Below, one piece after another: positions 12,337-24,332 of a stretch of DNA of 64,000 nt. Position 1 is the first letter of the stretch, and each line of letters opens with the position of its first letter. The notes under the pieces are model-generated. The model was not told the origin of the DNA. It made no database searches and worked only from the letters and a program-made list of their open reading frames with translations. Source of the DNA: Cristatella mucedo (Eukaryota; Bryozoa; Phylactolaemata; Cristatellidae); NCBI GenBank assembly GCA_009760855.2, contig WPIO01000011.1:802501-866500 (forward strand). The letters run 5' to 3'. A program made the position numbers and the translations under genes.

Positions 12337-13074
12337 GTAACCGGGTTCCAGGGGTCAGAGGCTGTTCCCCGCCAAACCAGCCATACTCCTGCACGCTGCC
12401 GCTCGCCATGCCGCCGAGCTAGGGTAAGACCAGCGGCAATCAGGTTAAACATCTTTATAATAACGCATGCGCCAACAACAACAGGGGAACTAAACAAGTC
12501 TACATGGAGGATCCTATACATTATACACTATGGGAGCGAAAGATGACGCAGAAAGCGCGAACAAACGTGTTAGTTGGGGTCAGTCGGCTTCCGAAGTCCT
12601 GTCGTTGTACCGACTCGAAGTCCAACAGTACGAGCGTACGCCGTCCAAAACCCGGCTGGCTGAGTAACTGCTGGCTAGTCCGAGTCGACAACTACCACAG
12701 TCGTAAGCTTCCATCGAAAGACGCCAACACATGGGGGGGTCACGAACACGCTACACGGGGAACGCGGTATAAACAAGTCAACAACGAGCGAGCTACCCAG
12801 CTCCACTCGGGCCTTGAGTACTCGTTCCCTTGCGTGCGTGGCAGCATCACCGGAGCACGCCTGCACGAATCCAGGTGCATAACTCGGCGAGACCGGGAGC
12901 CTCCAACACCACGACTTACTTGGCCAACTTCCCGTACCCAAGAGCCCCGGTGACCTCTCGTCATCACACATCCGGCAATGCATAGGTCTGACCCCGGCCT
13001 AGCCGGTGACCCTAACCCTCACTATAGCCGTCCGGTCCCAGCCAACCGAACCCAGCCTGGGTACAACTCTTTAG
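12337..13074. mobile_element. Unclassified 738 bp insertion in LINE Y
   Basis: It interrupts the LINE between KIRSCLP- and LSWLGYCNF-coding sequence. AACTCT flanks both ends (12331-12336, 13075-13080). The ends read GTAACC... and ...GGGTAC, a weak inverted match. Its sequence is CpG-rich with no recognised coding domain. Confidence 0.6.
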
Positions 13075-13789
13075 TTCTGTCTTGGCTTGGTTATTGTAAT
13101 TTCCTTTTGGCTGGGCTACCAAAGAAAGCAACTAGGCCACTGCAGCTGGCAATGAATGTGGCTGCAACGCTAGTTCAAAAGTCCCAGAGGTTTGAGCACG
13201 TGTCTCCTTTGCTGAAAGAGCTAGGATGGTTGCCGGTTGAGCAAAGGATACAGAGCAGAGTTCTTACGCTGACCCACAAGGCCCGCCACGGCTTGGCTCC
13301 TTCGTATATAGCTGAACTGCTGCATCGGTTTCAGCCTGTTCGCGCCCTCAGGTCCTGTGTGGACAATAAATTAGCTGTCCCATTCCTTTGCTTAAAGACA
13401 GTTAGCGACAGAAGCTTTAGCTCTGCAGGTCCTAGACTGTGGAACTCGCCTCCACAATTCTTATGCAACGACATCTACTCTCCTACTGCCGACTATGGCT
13501 CATCTTTTTCAGCGGTCCTGAACTGCTACTTCTATGCCACTCACTACCTCAACTGCTCTCCTGACTCCGCTATGCTTCCCACTTTCTCTTTGTTGCGTGA
13601 GACGAAGTCTGTTGGCTACCGAATGCGTACCGAAAGCCGCTTAGGCTTTGAGTTCGCTATACAAAACTCTTCTGCGTAACACCCACATGGTCTTTAGGAC
13701 TTTGTGGAGTTACAGACGGATATACGTTGCATTACACTACATGAGCATTTGCTGTAACTTGCAATCAAAACGACAGTTTTGTGAATCCT

Positions 13790-14110
13790 TTTGTCAAAAC
13801 TGTAACTGTATTACAGTTCAACAATTTTAGGGCTGCCATTTTGGTCAGACAGTCCGAGGCCATAACTTGATATGGCGCGAGTGCAATCACATGGCATTCA
13901 GTGGGTGACCTTGCCAAGTCGTTCTCTATCATTTGAAATTTTAGCCGCAGTTGCACGAAGTTTCTTGCAGATACGGTAGCTGTATTGTCGTTTGAACGTG
14001 TAAAATGACCGGCTGGCCCGGGCCCTTGAGGCTACAGCACGAGAACAAGCAAGCGAAAGTGACGGAATTGGATGCGTAAAACCCGTCTCCATATAGTTTG
14101 GAATGAAAAC
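13790..14110. repeat. Copy of the 8 kb repeat phrases in the gene A 5' flank
   Basis: GGGCTGCCATTTTGG, GCCGCAGTTGCACGAAG and TGGCATTCAGTGGG resemble units of the 7780-8840 array. The rest, up to the gene A start, shows no TATA box. Confidence 0.35.
14051..14058 (+). promoter_or_regulatory. IRF-type core (AANNGAAA) upstream of gene A
   Basis: AAGCGAAA, followed by GTGA, lies about 300 nt upstream of the gene A start. It fits the IRF-family core AANNGAAA. Short motifs like this occur often by chance; the only extra support is the same octamer upstream of gene B. Confidence 0.2.
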
Positions 14111-14353
14111 CGCAGTTTGCCTATATTTGCTGAGGAAACGGCAGCGTGTGTATCGCAGTGTGCGTCGCAGCTAATCATTGGACCAAGCACATTATTCTGC
14201 TAGGCAATCCCGTCAGCAGACAAAGCTCATGCACGACCTGCGTACCATCGTACGTTTCGGCCTCTCGACCGCTGGCAGGAGCTGCTAAAATATTCGCTGA
14301 AATCTCCTTGTCGCAGGCCGCTTCGGACGATGACGACCCCGGAACGAGGCGAA

Positions 14354-14533
14354 ATGGACCCGGCCAGCGAGCTCGTGCTTGAAGTCTGCCAGGCCGGCGG
14401 TCGAATCCAGCTGAACGACGCCAAGAGCTCTGCCGCAGCGTCTGCGGCGTCAGCGGCTCAGCAGAATCCCTTTAGCATCAGCCGCGACCAGGAAGGTCGG
14501 GAGTGGGTGGAGCTGAACACCGACGGCCTCAAG
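14354..14533 (+). CDS. PARP12-like: Gene A exon 1: winged-helix-like N-terminus
   Basis: Encodes about 60 residues beginning MDPASELVLEVCQAGGR and ending LNTDGLK, followed by donor AAG|GTGCGT, phase 0. The pattern (helix, GGRIQL, later WVELNTDGLK) matches gene B exon 1 (GGRIKL ... WVEVRLSGLK) and the N-terminal module of ZAP and PARP12 that precedes the zinc fingers. Between these blocks lies an Ala/Ser-rich stretch. An in-frame ATG eight codons upstream (14330) is an alternative start. Confidence 0.77.
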
Positions 14534-17500
14534 GTGCGTGCCGCTGCATGCATCAAGCTTGTACTTTAGAGAGGGGCCGCCAGACGACATGTGCATAGTG
14601 AAGTGGACGGAGGAGAACTTGCACTTATCAGTGAATGCCAATGCGAGTGGATGCCGAGGCGAAGCGGCAGAAAGGGGCTGAATGAGGCCTGCATCCTCTC
14701 GAGCAGCACGCTTTCACGCTGCTATCGTTAGGGTCAGCTGTAGCATTTTTTCACCCACCGCAATGAAGCTTTCGGTAAACGTGGCGCCATAATGTAGAGC
14801 CTGGCGACTCGAGCTGTGAGTGTTACCCCTACTTTTTACGCTGCCCTGAACAAAGATCCAGTAATCTCTGAGGGCGCTATTCAAATGCGTTATTATTATT
14901 ATCGCTAGACTATCGAGATAGTTTTTGCATTTCTTGAGATGCGACATTTATTCTGCTACTGTCGGCTGTGGCATATCCTGCCCAGCCTAGCTGAGCTGCT
15001 CGTCCGAGTCACTCATCTCCTCGACTGGCGTCTCGACTCAACTACTTCTCCCTTTCTCTTTGTTGACTGAGAGGAAGTATCGGGCTGCCGCTTTTAGTAA
15101 CAGATGCGGATACACACTCGTTACTAACCGCCAGCTGGGTGATTTCAGTATATGACAAAACGCAATCTTCAGACGGAGGTGGCGTAACAAAAAATTGGCT
15201 TTGCATTCTATGCAAGGACAGCTGAACTTTCGGCACTATCAAATAAATCATCCACTGTCTACTACAATTATTCGTCGTTTGACTGTCATGATTCTACTGC
15301 ATTATGAGCATAAGCAATATCCGTTTCTCTCATGCTCCCAGGTGACGACTTTGGATGATGTCTTTAAAGGCACTTGGTGCTGTATATCGATCAGTATTCT
15401 AATTGAGAAACTTCAAATAAAACCATGGGAATGTAGGTCCAAAAATCGAATATCTGTTTAGCACCCTTCAAAAACGAACCTGATAGAGATGAGATCTGAA
15501 GTTTTGAGGATTTGTTCATTAACTTAAGGCACTAGAAACTATTTAACCGAACTATTTATAACCCGGATGCAAACCGAAAGCAAACGTACACACGCATTAC
15601 AATTTACCAGTCTCTGCATCATATACGACTTGTGTCCCAAAGTTTTCAACATTGGTATTATGGGGTACAGTTTTGCTTATTGCTCAGGTGTTTGCTTGTG
15701 ACATTTAAACAGCTTCATGTATAGGGTAGATTGTTTACTTAAAATGCCACAACTCGTATAATACTTAGCCGCATTCATAATTTCTAAAATTTGTTTCATC
15801 TCTGCTTGCACGTCTACCAGAACTAATTCCTGATTGTGGTTCGATATGTTTCTGGTGCTTTTCATTAACAGTGCCAAGTTTTATCTGAGCATTATTTGCA
15901 TTGAACATATTCACAGGCTGAAGATCTTATCATTTGCCTGGTTTTTTCTAGATGGGTCTACTGCAATTCAGTACTGGTAGGGCATCAGAAGCTTTTAGCG
16001 CTGCAGGTCCTAGACTATAGAACTCGCTTTCACAATTCTTATGCAACGACAACTACTCTCCTACTGCCGACTATGGCTTATCCTTTTCAGCGGTCCTGGG
16101 CTGCTACTTCCATGCTTCTCGCTACCTCAACTGCTCTCCTAACTCTACTATGCTTCCTGCCTTCTCTTCGTTGCATGAAAACAAGTCTGTTGGCTACCGA
16201 CTGCGTACCAAAAGCCGCTTAGGCTGTGAGCGAACTATACAAAACTCTCCTGCGTAACACCCATTATTTGCGGAGCAGATTGAAGCAGACTCTAATATCC
16301 TGGTTATAAACCAGCCGAGATTTTAGGATAAAAAATTTCGTATCTGCTCATTAGTGAGTACGAAAATCACCTGGTAATGCTCCTCAATCAATCCAACCGG
16401 TCAATTCGTATTGTTAAGAAATTTGACGTTAAACGTGTTGGGACCTGTTTGCAAGACTTAAACTGCTTCCGTAGAGTCGAATAAGCCGGTCAGTAAGAAC
16501 CAGCTTTTACATGAGCTTGGCTATATGAGCGCTGTCAAGCTATGGCACATAATCGCTTTGCTATGCTTGGCTGATAATCTGAGTCAGATTTAGCTAACAA
16601 TGGCGAGTTTGCCTTCGGACACGTGTGCACGGCTACCAATATAATTTATAAATTTAGAATTGTAAACCTTTGTTCGCTAATCGCAAAGCTACCTTCTTCA
16701 AGGTTTAAGTAGCCCCTATTTCATCGCGCTATCCTCGAATGGGTGTGTGCGGCATTTTTTGAAGTTCCAAGCGCCATGCTGGTGTTTATTTCACTATTAA
16801 AAGCTTTTGCTCTGACGCACCACTTCCGTTGTTTAAGTAGTGAGAGCTATAGCGCTGTCTATTGCAGCTCTGCGGAAGCCATTGCAAAAAGGAAGGATGC
16901 AGCAAACAGTGCGGCTCTCTTCACCTCTGTAAGTTTTTCCTGTTGAGCTCCTGCAGCCACTACAGGTGCACGTTCGGGCACGACATGGCGAGCGACCACA
17001 ACCGGTCCGTACTGAGTCAGTACGGATTCGGTGATAACTTCTCTAAAGATGCCTTGAAAGCCCTGATCAAGCTGAATCGCACCGAGGTGAGCAAAGCTGT
17101 CTGCAGCCAAGCTGCCAAATGAGCAGCCGCTACACAGCTGCTGCTCAGATGCTTCGGCATGCTGGAAATAACAGCAAATTTCGGTCATTACTCGCCTTGC
17201 CAGAAACCGTGGGCATTTGAGCTATCTGCGATTTTAGGAAACACTGCCTCCAGTTTGCAAATTCTACAACAACAAAGGTGGCTGCGACAATCCACTGGAA
17301 GGCAACGATGCCTGTGTATATTTGCATATCTGTCGACGTTTCCTGGCGGGTGATTGCAAGTTTGGATTTAATTGCCGGAGAGCCCACGATTTCGTCGGCT
17401 GCAGGCATTCTATGAGTGTTTTGGCGAAGCACGGCATCACCTTAACCAACAATGAGGACATTTTGCGAAGTTTGAGGGTACAATTTTTGGAGATAAGCAA

Positions 17501-18722
17501 AGCGAGACAGAGCATATCCAGTGTAGACGTAGGCTTCGATTAGAAGAAGTTGATATGTCGAGTCTTGCCGCGGCACAATATCGGTGTGAGATAGTCTGTG
17601 GTTTTATTCAATATCAATCGGTCTTTCCTGCTTGCAAACTCTAGAATGTCATCCTCAGTGAGAAATCTGTCTATGCCTGATCAATTGATTTGGCGTGAGC
17701 TATGATGACAGCCTGCAAGCGTTAAGAGTGTGACCGAAGATTAGCATAAGCGTTATCTGTTATCCTTCGGGAAATGTTTACCATGCTCAGCGGTTTTCCG
17801 TCGCCTAGATTAGTGCGATTTCATTTTGGCCTGGCTACCAAAAAGTGACTGGACTGCTACAACTGGTAATGAAACGGCTGAAAGGCTAGCTACGAATCCC
17901 AGCTGCTTGACCATGTGCCTCCTTCGTTGAAGAAGCTTTTATAGCTTCCGGTCGATCAACGAATTCGCGGTAAAGTTCTTAAGCTGACCTACAAGGTCTG
18001 CCAAGGCTCAGCTCCTTCATACCTAGCTGAACTTGTAAAACAGTTTCAGCCTCCTCGTGCTTTAAGGTCTTCTATTCTCTCCATGTGCTTAATGAGCGTT
18101 CACGACAGGAGCTTTCGCTTGGCAGGTCCTAGATTGTGGAACTCACTTCCACAGCTCTTATGCAACGACACCTACAATCCTGCCGCCGACCTCTTTTCCA
18201 GACATCTTAAGCTACAACTTCCATGCTGCTCACAACCCCATCGGCCAGCCTGACTCAGCAAAGCTGCTCAATTTGTCTTTTTTGTGTTTGATAAAGTCGG
18301 TTGGTTACCGAATGCTTAGGTTAGGTAAGCCGATTAGGCTTTGAGCGTGCCATAGAAAACTCTCCTGTGTAAAACCTACATAGTCTGTATAGTTTTGTGG
18401 AGTTACAGACCTAGATACATTTTCTTGCATGCGTGTGCGAAGGAATACGCGTGAACTACGAACGTGCACGTTGCATGTGTTTGAAGACATGTATCTGCAT
18501 GTGTGAGTGTATGTGTAGGAGTGTGTGCACATCTGACGAGTACGTGACACCCTCCTATTGCACATGTGAGTTCGCATGTGCTCGAGTCTCATGTGTATTT
18601 AAGTATAAGTGCATGTTATGAGTGTGCAATGTGTACAGGTACATGTGACTGCACACTTTGTTAATAAGTGTTCATATGCATCAAATGAAATGCATGTAGT
18701 ATGTTGCATGAGTGTCTTCTGT

Positions 18723-18771
<49 letters not shown>

Positions 18772-20820
18772 CACGTGCAAGCGCACTTATAAGTTTAGCA
18801 ATCTAGTCTTGTGTGTTGGCACATTACCATATGCTCTCAGGGGGCGCAACTGCTCTTCACGTTTACTTACAACGTGCCTCCTGCTGCTACTACAGGCTAC
18901 CCGGCACCAAGCTGACACGGTAGCCATCTTGCAGGCCGCCTCCAGCGGGAAACCTGGAAGAAGCAGCAGCAGCTTCAGTAGCAGTGGCAGTGTGGTACCT
19001 CCGAGTTTCCCAGCTCAGGAAATATTCTTGGAAAAAAGGTTGCCTGGGACACTGAATGTCATGTTGGCCGCTGCTCTAATGCCATCTGATAGAGATCGTC
19101 CTCCGGAAATATGCAAATACAACCTGTTGGGAAAGTGTCAATGGGGCCTGAAATGCTAGTAAGAGAACCAGCACATGACTAAGCAGTCAGTAGCTTTTAA
19201 TCATCCTCGTACGTGTCGCATTTCGTAATCTTTCGACTCTATCCAAACTAAGAACTTGTTGCTTGCTTCAGCAATCACCACAGCAAGCTGCCATATCAGT
19301 GGCAACAGGAGGATTATGGAGGCCAGTGGCAGAACTGCCGAAGCGATCTCAACCTTGCATTGGAAGAAAGCTTCTGCAAGCCTAATGTGACAGATGCAAT
19401 GCTACCAGGGTAAAGCACCTTATATATTGCTGTCGGCTACATGATTGCATTTCGTCAGCCCCACGAGCAACAAGATCTCTATGCCGATATGACTGCAATA
19501 TTACCATTCCAAGCCTATTGAATTTTAGGGGCATACCATACTTTCACAAAGTGGACAATTTGTTATTTCAGCCTCTATAAACTGACCTGTTGCTAAAAAA
19601 ATTGATAATGTTAGAAATTACTAGACGACTTATGGCTATGTGCATCAGATCTTCGACTAGGCTATGGTTGAGCAACGCTTTAATTGACGAAGCGAGCATT
19701 AATCTTGATGATTAGATCCTAGCCTCCTATGCTATTGCTTACATTTTTTTGAAGGGCGTGGTGGCAAAAGTGTTTTGTACAATTATCACAACAATAACAG
19801 AATTTCACAGCCTTAGATTTATTAAAGCAGCAGCAGAAATTTGAATGCTGAGACCTACACTATAGATTTTTTGTGTACGTGTCAGCAGTGGAATTTTTGT
19901 CAATGCTTGTAATGGTTTAAGAAATGCATAAAGCAGTGTGCAGTATACTTATTCTGTAAGTATTCGTGTAAAATAGTATGCTTTCTAAGCTGAGGTGGAA
20001 AATTACGGAGACAAATGATGATGAAAGTATAGAATAATTCTGCCAAATGAGACTTGATATTGCAAACCAGCAATTATTTTGCCAAACATCAAAAAATCAG
20101 CCTAATAGACTGCATAGGCCTTATTCGGTTCCACGGAAAGGGGGCATGTGTGCAAGTTTGAGCTACTGCATTGCATTTCACCTCTGGACTGTATTTTTAG
20201 GGCCATTCCAAGCTGCCTTTAGGCAGCAATCCTGCATTCTCTGCAATTTCCTTATTGTTTACAGGTGTGTAAGCATGTTTAAGGTTGAGTTGGAAAATAT
20301 TAATATTGATAATAATAAAAATAATCCTGTACTTTTAAATCAATCAAACTTGAACACTTTTATTCGTTTACAGTTTGTATTGAAGCTTAAAATTTTGTTG
20401 ATGATGGTGGCCATTATAGTTGCAGTATGCATATCCCCATAGTGATGAGTGACAATGATGAAGCAAACGCTTTTGAGAACAGCTGTTTTTTTTCAACTTT
20501 ATTTGACGTCTTGTCAAGTAAAAGAATATCGTAAAAGCAGTCGATACAGAGCTTTATTATTAAAAGTTAGATGTCACATGGGGATAAAGTATAAATAAAT
20601 GTAACTCATTTATATAGCACCCCAAGAGAACTTAATTTCTATTCAGGCGCTTCACGTATGCCTCGGGGCTCGAGCCCACGACCTTAGTCAGACCTTTGTC
20701 GGAGCGAGCACCTTAACCGCTAGACCAAACCAGCTCGGCACGAGGTCAGATGTGGTGTGAGAGTGGGGATATGGGCGAGATGCCACATCATGTTGCATGG
20801 GACCATTGCCATGGTTTCTG

Positions 20821-20865
<45 letters not shown>

Positions 20866-23800
20866 CTTCATAATTCTATATTGGGCTGCTGTTGCTAGGC
20901 AAAATTAGCTGGTAATGTATTGAGCACTCGGCTTTTTAAATTAATCCCTTACTACGGTAGCAAATTGACTGATAGACTGACTTTCTGGAAATGAGTTTTA
21001 TCTGTTCACTTTTCCAGGTTCTCTTCATTCGTATGTTATTCTTGACCGTATTGAGGAGAGTGCACTAGAAAACCCAACAAAATGTGTTGTTTGAATCATG
21101 GCACTTCAAAAACTATAATTTTTATACATTCTGAAGACTATAGTGAAGAAGGATTTTGTGTATACCTATGATAGAACATTCGAGTACTTTCTATTGTCAA
21201 TGACTTTAGCCTGGTTACCCAAAGACCACCTGTGGCTCCTCAGAAGAGGCGGTAAATAGTTGGTTGATCCTACCACACCATCACCAGGCTGATTGATTGC
21301 TGAATTAGATTTGTTTTCTATGCTGTACAAGCTGCGGATCCAAATAATGGATACAAATGGCATCGTAAGCACATCTTAGACTGCAAGCATATCTTACAAC
21401 CAGCCATTGAGAAACTACTTTATCTTTGCTTAGATCCAGAGACTGGAAGACGATTGATAATAAAGATGGTAACACTTTCCGGCATTAGGCTACTCAAAAA
21501 TTAAGCTTAAGCCTAAGGTAAATCACTAACCCTGACAATATGTTGTGAACCTCTGCCGAATCTGTAAGAGTTAATTGTGTTTCTGTTTGAGGATGATAAG
21601 CAGGAAGCGTTTGACCAGCAAAAAGGCGAATGTAGCACCATCTGAGCAGACACAAGCAAAGATGCACTCGTGTATGCACACAGCCATAAACAGAGGTATA
21701 CACCAGAGAGCTGATCTACATGTATACGAGCGAGAAAGTTGCCATATGGGGTCAATTCTTGTTATAAATGTTTGCCTCCTGATGCAAGCATGGACTCGTG
21801 AACCATTTCAACGTTTCTAGCCGACAATCTAGAAGTCATTTCGGTTAACACTTACAAGAAAGCTCGTACTTGTATGTGTAACTCTGATTATTTTCTTAGC
21901 CGATAGCCGCGCTATGTGCTCCTCTTTATCGCATTAAAATTACCGGGAAGCTGTCGCCGCCACTTCAGTAGATGAAACTTCATAGATGTAATGAGATACT
22001 TTTCTACGAAGCCAGGATACTAAAGTACTACAAAAGAGTATATATTCATTGGCATATCACTAAGAGCCAATAATGCTGCTGGTATTTATGTAGTTGTTCT
22101 GACGTCAGATACTATTCTGTATGACTTCCTCCATCTGCCCACTCATAGAGGCCACAACCTCATGCTGTCTCCTCCACTGTTCCACTCCATAGCGCCTGAA
22201 TTTCACTAAAAAGGTAGCTATTGATGTACACATATGTACGTATGTCTCTCTGTCTGTAACTCCACAAAGCCACAAAGACTGTGTGGTTGTCACGAAGGCT
22301 TAACACCTACTTCGGTCATCTGTCCATATCACCTCATTAAATAATGCTCTTTAATACTCAGAGAGTAACTGGCTAGGCGCTTAATAAGCTCCACACCGGA
22401 TTCGTCAAAAACGTCTTTTACTGACTTACAGTGCGTACGGTTGCTATCTTGATTTCAAATTTATCGATCTCCTACCAGAATTTTTTTGTTTGCAATCAAA
22501 CTTGCTTGACTACCTTTAGGTTCGCAAGTTGGTTCACAGCACCTACAATCTGATGCAGAGCTCAAACACCAAACCTCGGACCATTTCTGCTACCAAATAG
22601 CTTGAGCTTACTTTGATATAAAAATACATCCTTAAAGCAGAGTCCTGTACAGTGAACATCGCCATAGGCTACAACAGATTGTCAGCTGTGTGACACGCGA
22701 TGAGCACAGGCTTTTATTTAGCAACCTGCCAAAGTAGCCCTGTTTAGCGAGTCTCTTACATGCCACACCTTTACCTGTACCGATTCCTGGCAATGGGCTT
22801 GCACGGCCGACTAAATCCAGCTGTCTGAGCCATTGACATCGTTCTTTTACATTTCTGATTAAGTAGAGAACTTTGAATTTGATATTCCTTAGCCGTCGTT
22901 CAATTTAAGATTGCTTTGGCCTTGTTATTGTTTCATTATCAGCATTTACCACAATCCCTCAGTTCGTCACACCTGGCACTTTGTAGTTTCGCGTCCATGA
23001 TCAAAATTGGATAGGGAAAGGATATATTGCAAGCCGCTAAGTAGGACAACTAAAGCAACCTAACAGGATGCTCCTGGTCCGTTCGTGGCTGGCCGTTGTT
23101 CTCAAGCGGTCTGTGCCTTGGGCGCGTGCTCTGACAAGCCCGAACACTAACAATCGGAGTTCAAGGATGTTTTTTTAGCTGAATGAATACCAAAGGCCTT
23201 TCTGCTCGTTCTAAGAGGTGACAAATCATAATATCTCGTCTGTAACGGGGTTAGCCAGGATTATTTGTCTATGTAGGTTATGATATGCCACTATGACATA
23301 GTTTTGTTTTTGACCTCATCCAATGTAAATGATTATAGTGCCGATTTGTATTCGTTCAACAAAGGGCCACAGAGGCTGTAAGGCAAGTACACCAGTCTTG
23401 TCAGCTTTGAACCTTTGCTAGTGCCAATTTTCTTTGTGAGCACGGAACTTCAGTGTATCATGTAGATATCACACTTCTCTGTAACAATGTGAGCTTCATA
23501 TTTCTCCAGTCATTTAATGGATGCTGCTGAATATCCTACAATGCTATTTTGGAACTGTCCGACTAACCACTCTCATATGTCTCGATTCTTTATTTTAGAG
23601 ACCAAAAAGTGGATTTTTTGAGCATGACCATTACAGCAGTTTTAAGGCCACAGAGGCTGCGTAGGCTTGAGACTATCTACACCGCCGAATCCGAGGATAA
23701 ACCATTTGCCACTGAATGGCAGTGGTACTGGTTAGATAATGAAAATAAGTGGGTTTTATATGGACAACAGGTTGGTGTGAATCTTCTTGCAATTCTCTAT

Positions 23801-24282
23801 TTCACGGGTTTCATGCTAGTTGCCGTAGAAATAGCACTTTAGTGAACAGGCGAAATGAACCCTTCTAGATTTTCTGGGTCCATGAGGCCTACGTAGGTGA
23901 ATATCTTGCTCCACCAAATAAGATACAAAAAGTGCAGATCTACCTAGTAAGACAGATCAATCTAGTAAAATATCAATTTTATCTTTAATAGGGTTTACTG
24001 CTCTGCGGCTCTCGGGATATACAGGAAGCAATGTAGGCTGATTTTGGGGTGGGATAGAGAGTGCCGTTCTTTATTCACATCGGGAATTTTCAGTTTCTAA
24101 TCTAAGCAAACTATTTGGCTGCTTGTATATAGCTCTGCTGTTCCTTCAGAAGCATTTGATGCTATCGATCACAAGTTCTTGTTAAGTGCTTATCGTACCG
24201 CCAAAGCATCACTGGCTCGGCACAGCACTGGTTTCTGTCCTGTCTCATTGGGAGATTCCCGAACTGTTGCATAAATACACTC

Positions 24283-24332
<50 letters not shown>

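Larger units (their letters stand above)
9557..13735 (+). mobile_element. LINE family Y (CR1-like), nearly full-length but decayed
   Basis: Endonuclease: LNVRSLKTKGLLIRDQ (about 9835), DKVGGGVAIVIRESFG, VIYRPPSG, LIVGDFNVHVDN (about 10400) and LSDHCSVSL. Reverse transcriptase: LLDLSAAFDTIDHE (about 11690), GVPQVSVLDPLLFSMYT, and HFYADDTQLY (about 11958). C-terminal region: HGLAPSYIAELLHRF, SFSSAGPRLWNSPP. The 3' end is near GGAGTTACAGAC. Several frameshifts and stops make it inactive. It contains two nested insertions, 9931-10100 and 12337-13074. Confidence 0.85.
17478..18895 (+). other. Gene A intron 3
   Basis: Contains a LINE Y 3' fragment (17815-18425), a TG-rich zone and a GT microsatellite. 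Introns 2 (17087-17237) and 4 (19159-19271) are short and hold nothing else. Confidence 0.7.
19410..23598 (+). other. Gene A intron 5
   Basis: Holds a minus-strand SINE (20601-20740), a CT microsatellite (20821-20862) and a minus-strand LINE Y end (22228-22305). About 3.5 kb is unassigned; the open frame at 20047-20442 has no family features. Confidence 0.65.

Noticed and set aside
12504-12953. 149-residue open frame
   Set aside because: It lies wholly in the unclassified insertion in LINE Y and has no recognisable domain; an overlapping minus frame is equally open.
19286-19409. Shorter gene A exon 5 using the acceptor CACCACAG
   Set aside because: It would drop the histidine of finger 5, and gene B supports the upstream acceptor.
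20047-20442. 131-residue open frame in gene A intron 5
   Set aside because: Composition is typical of AT-rich intron sequence and no family is recognised.
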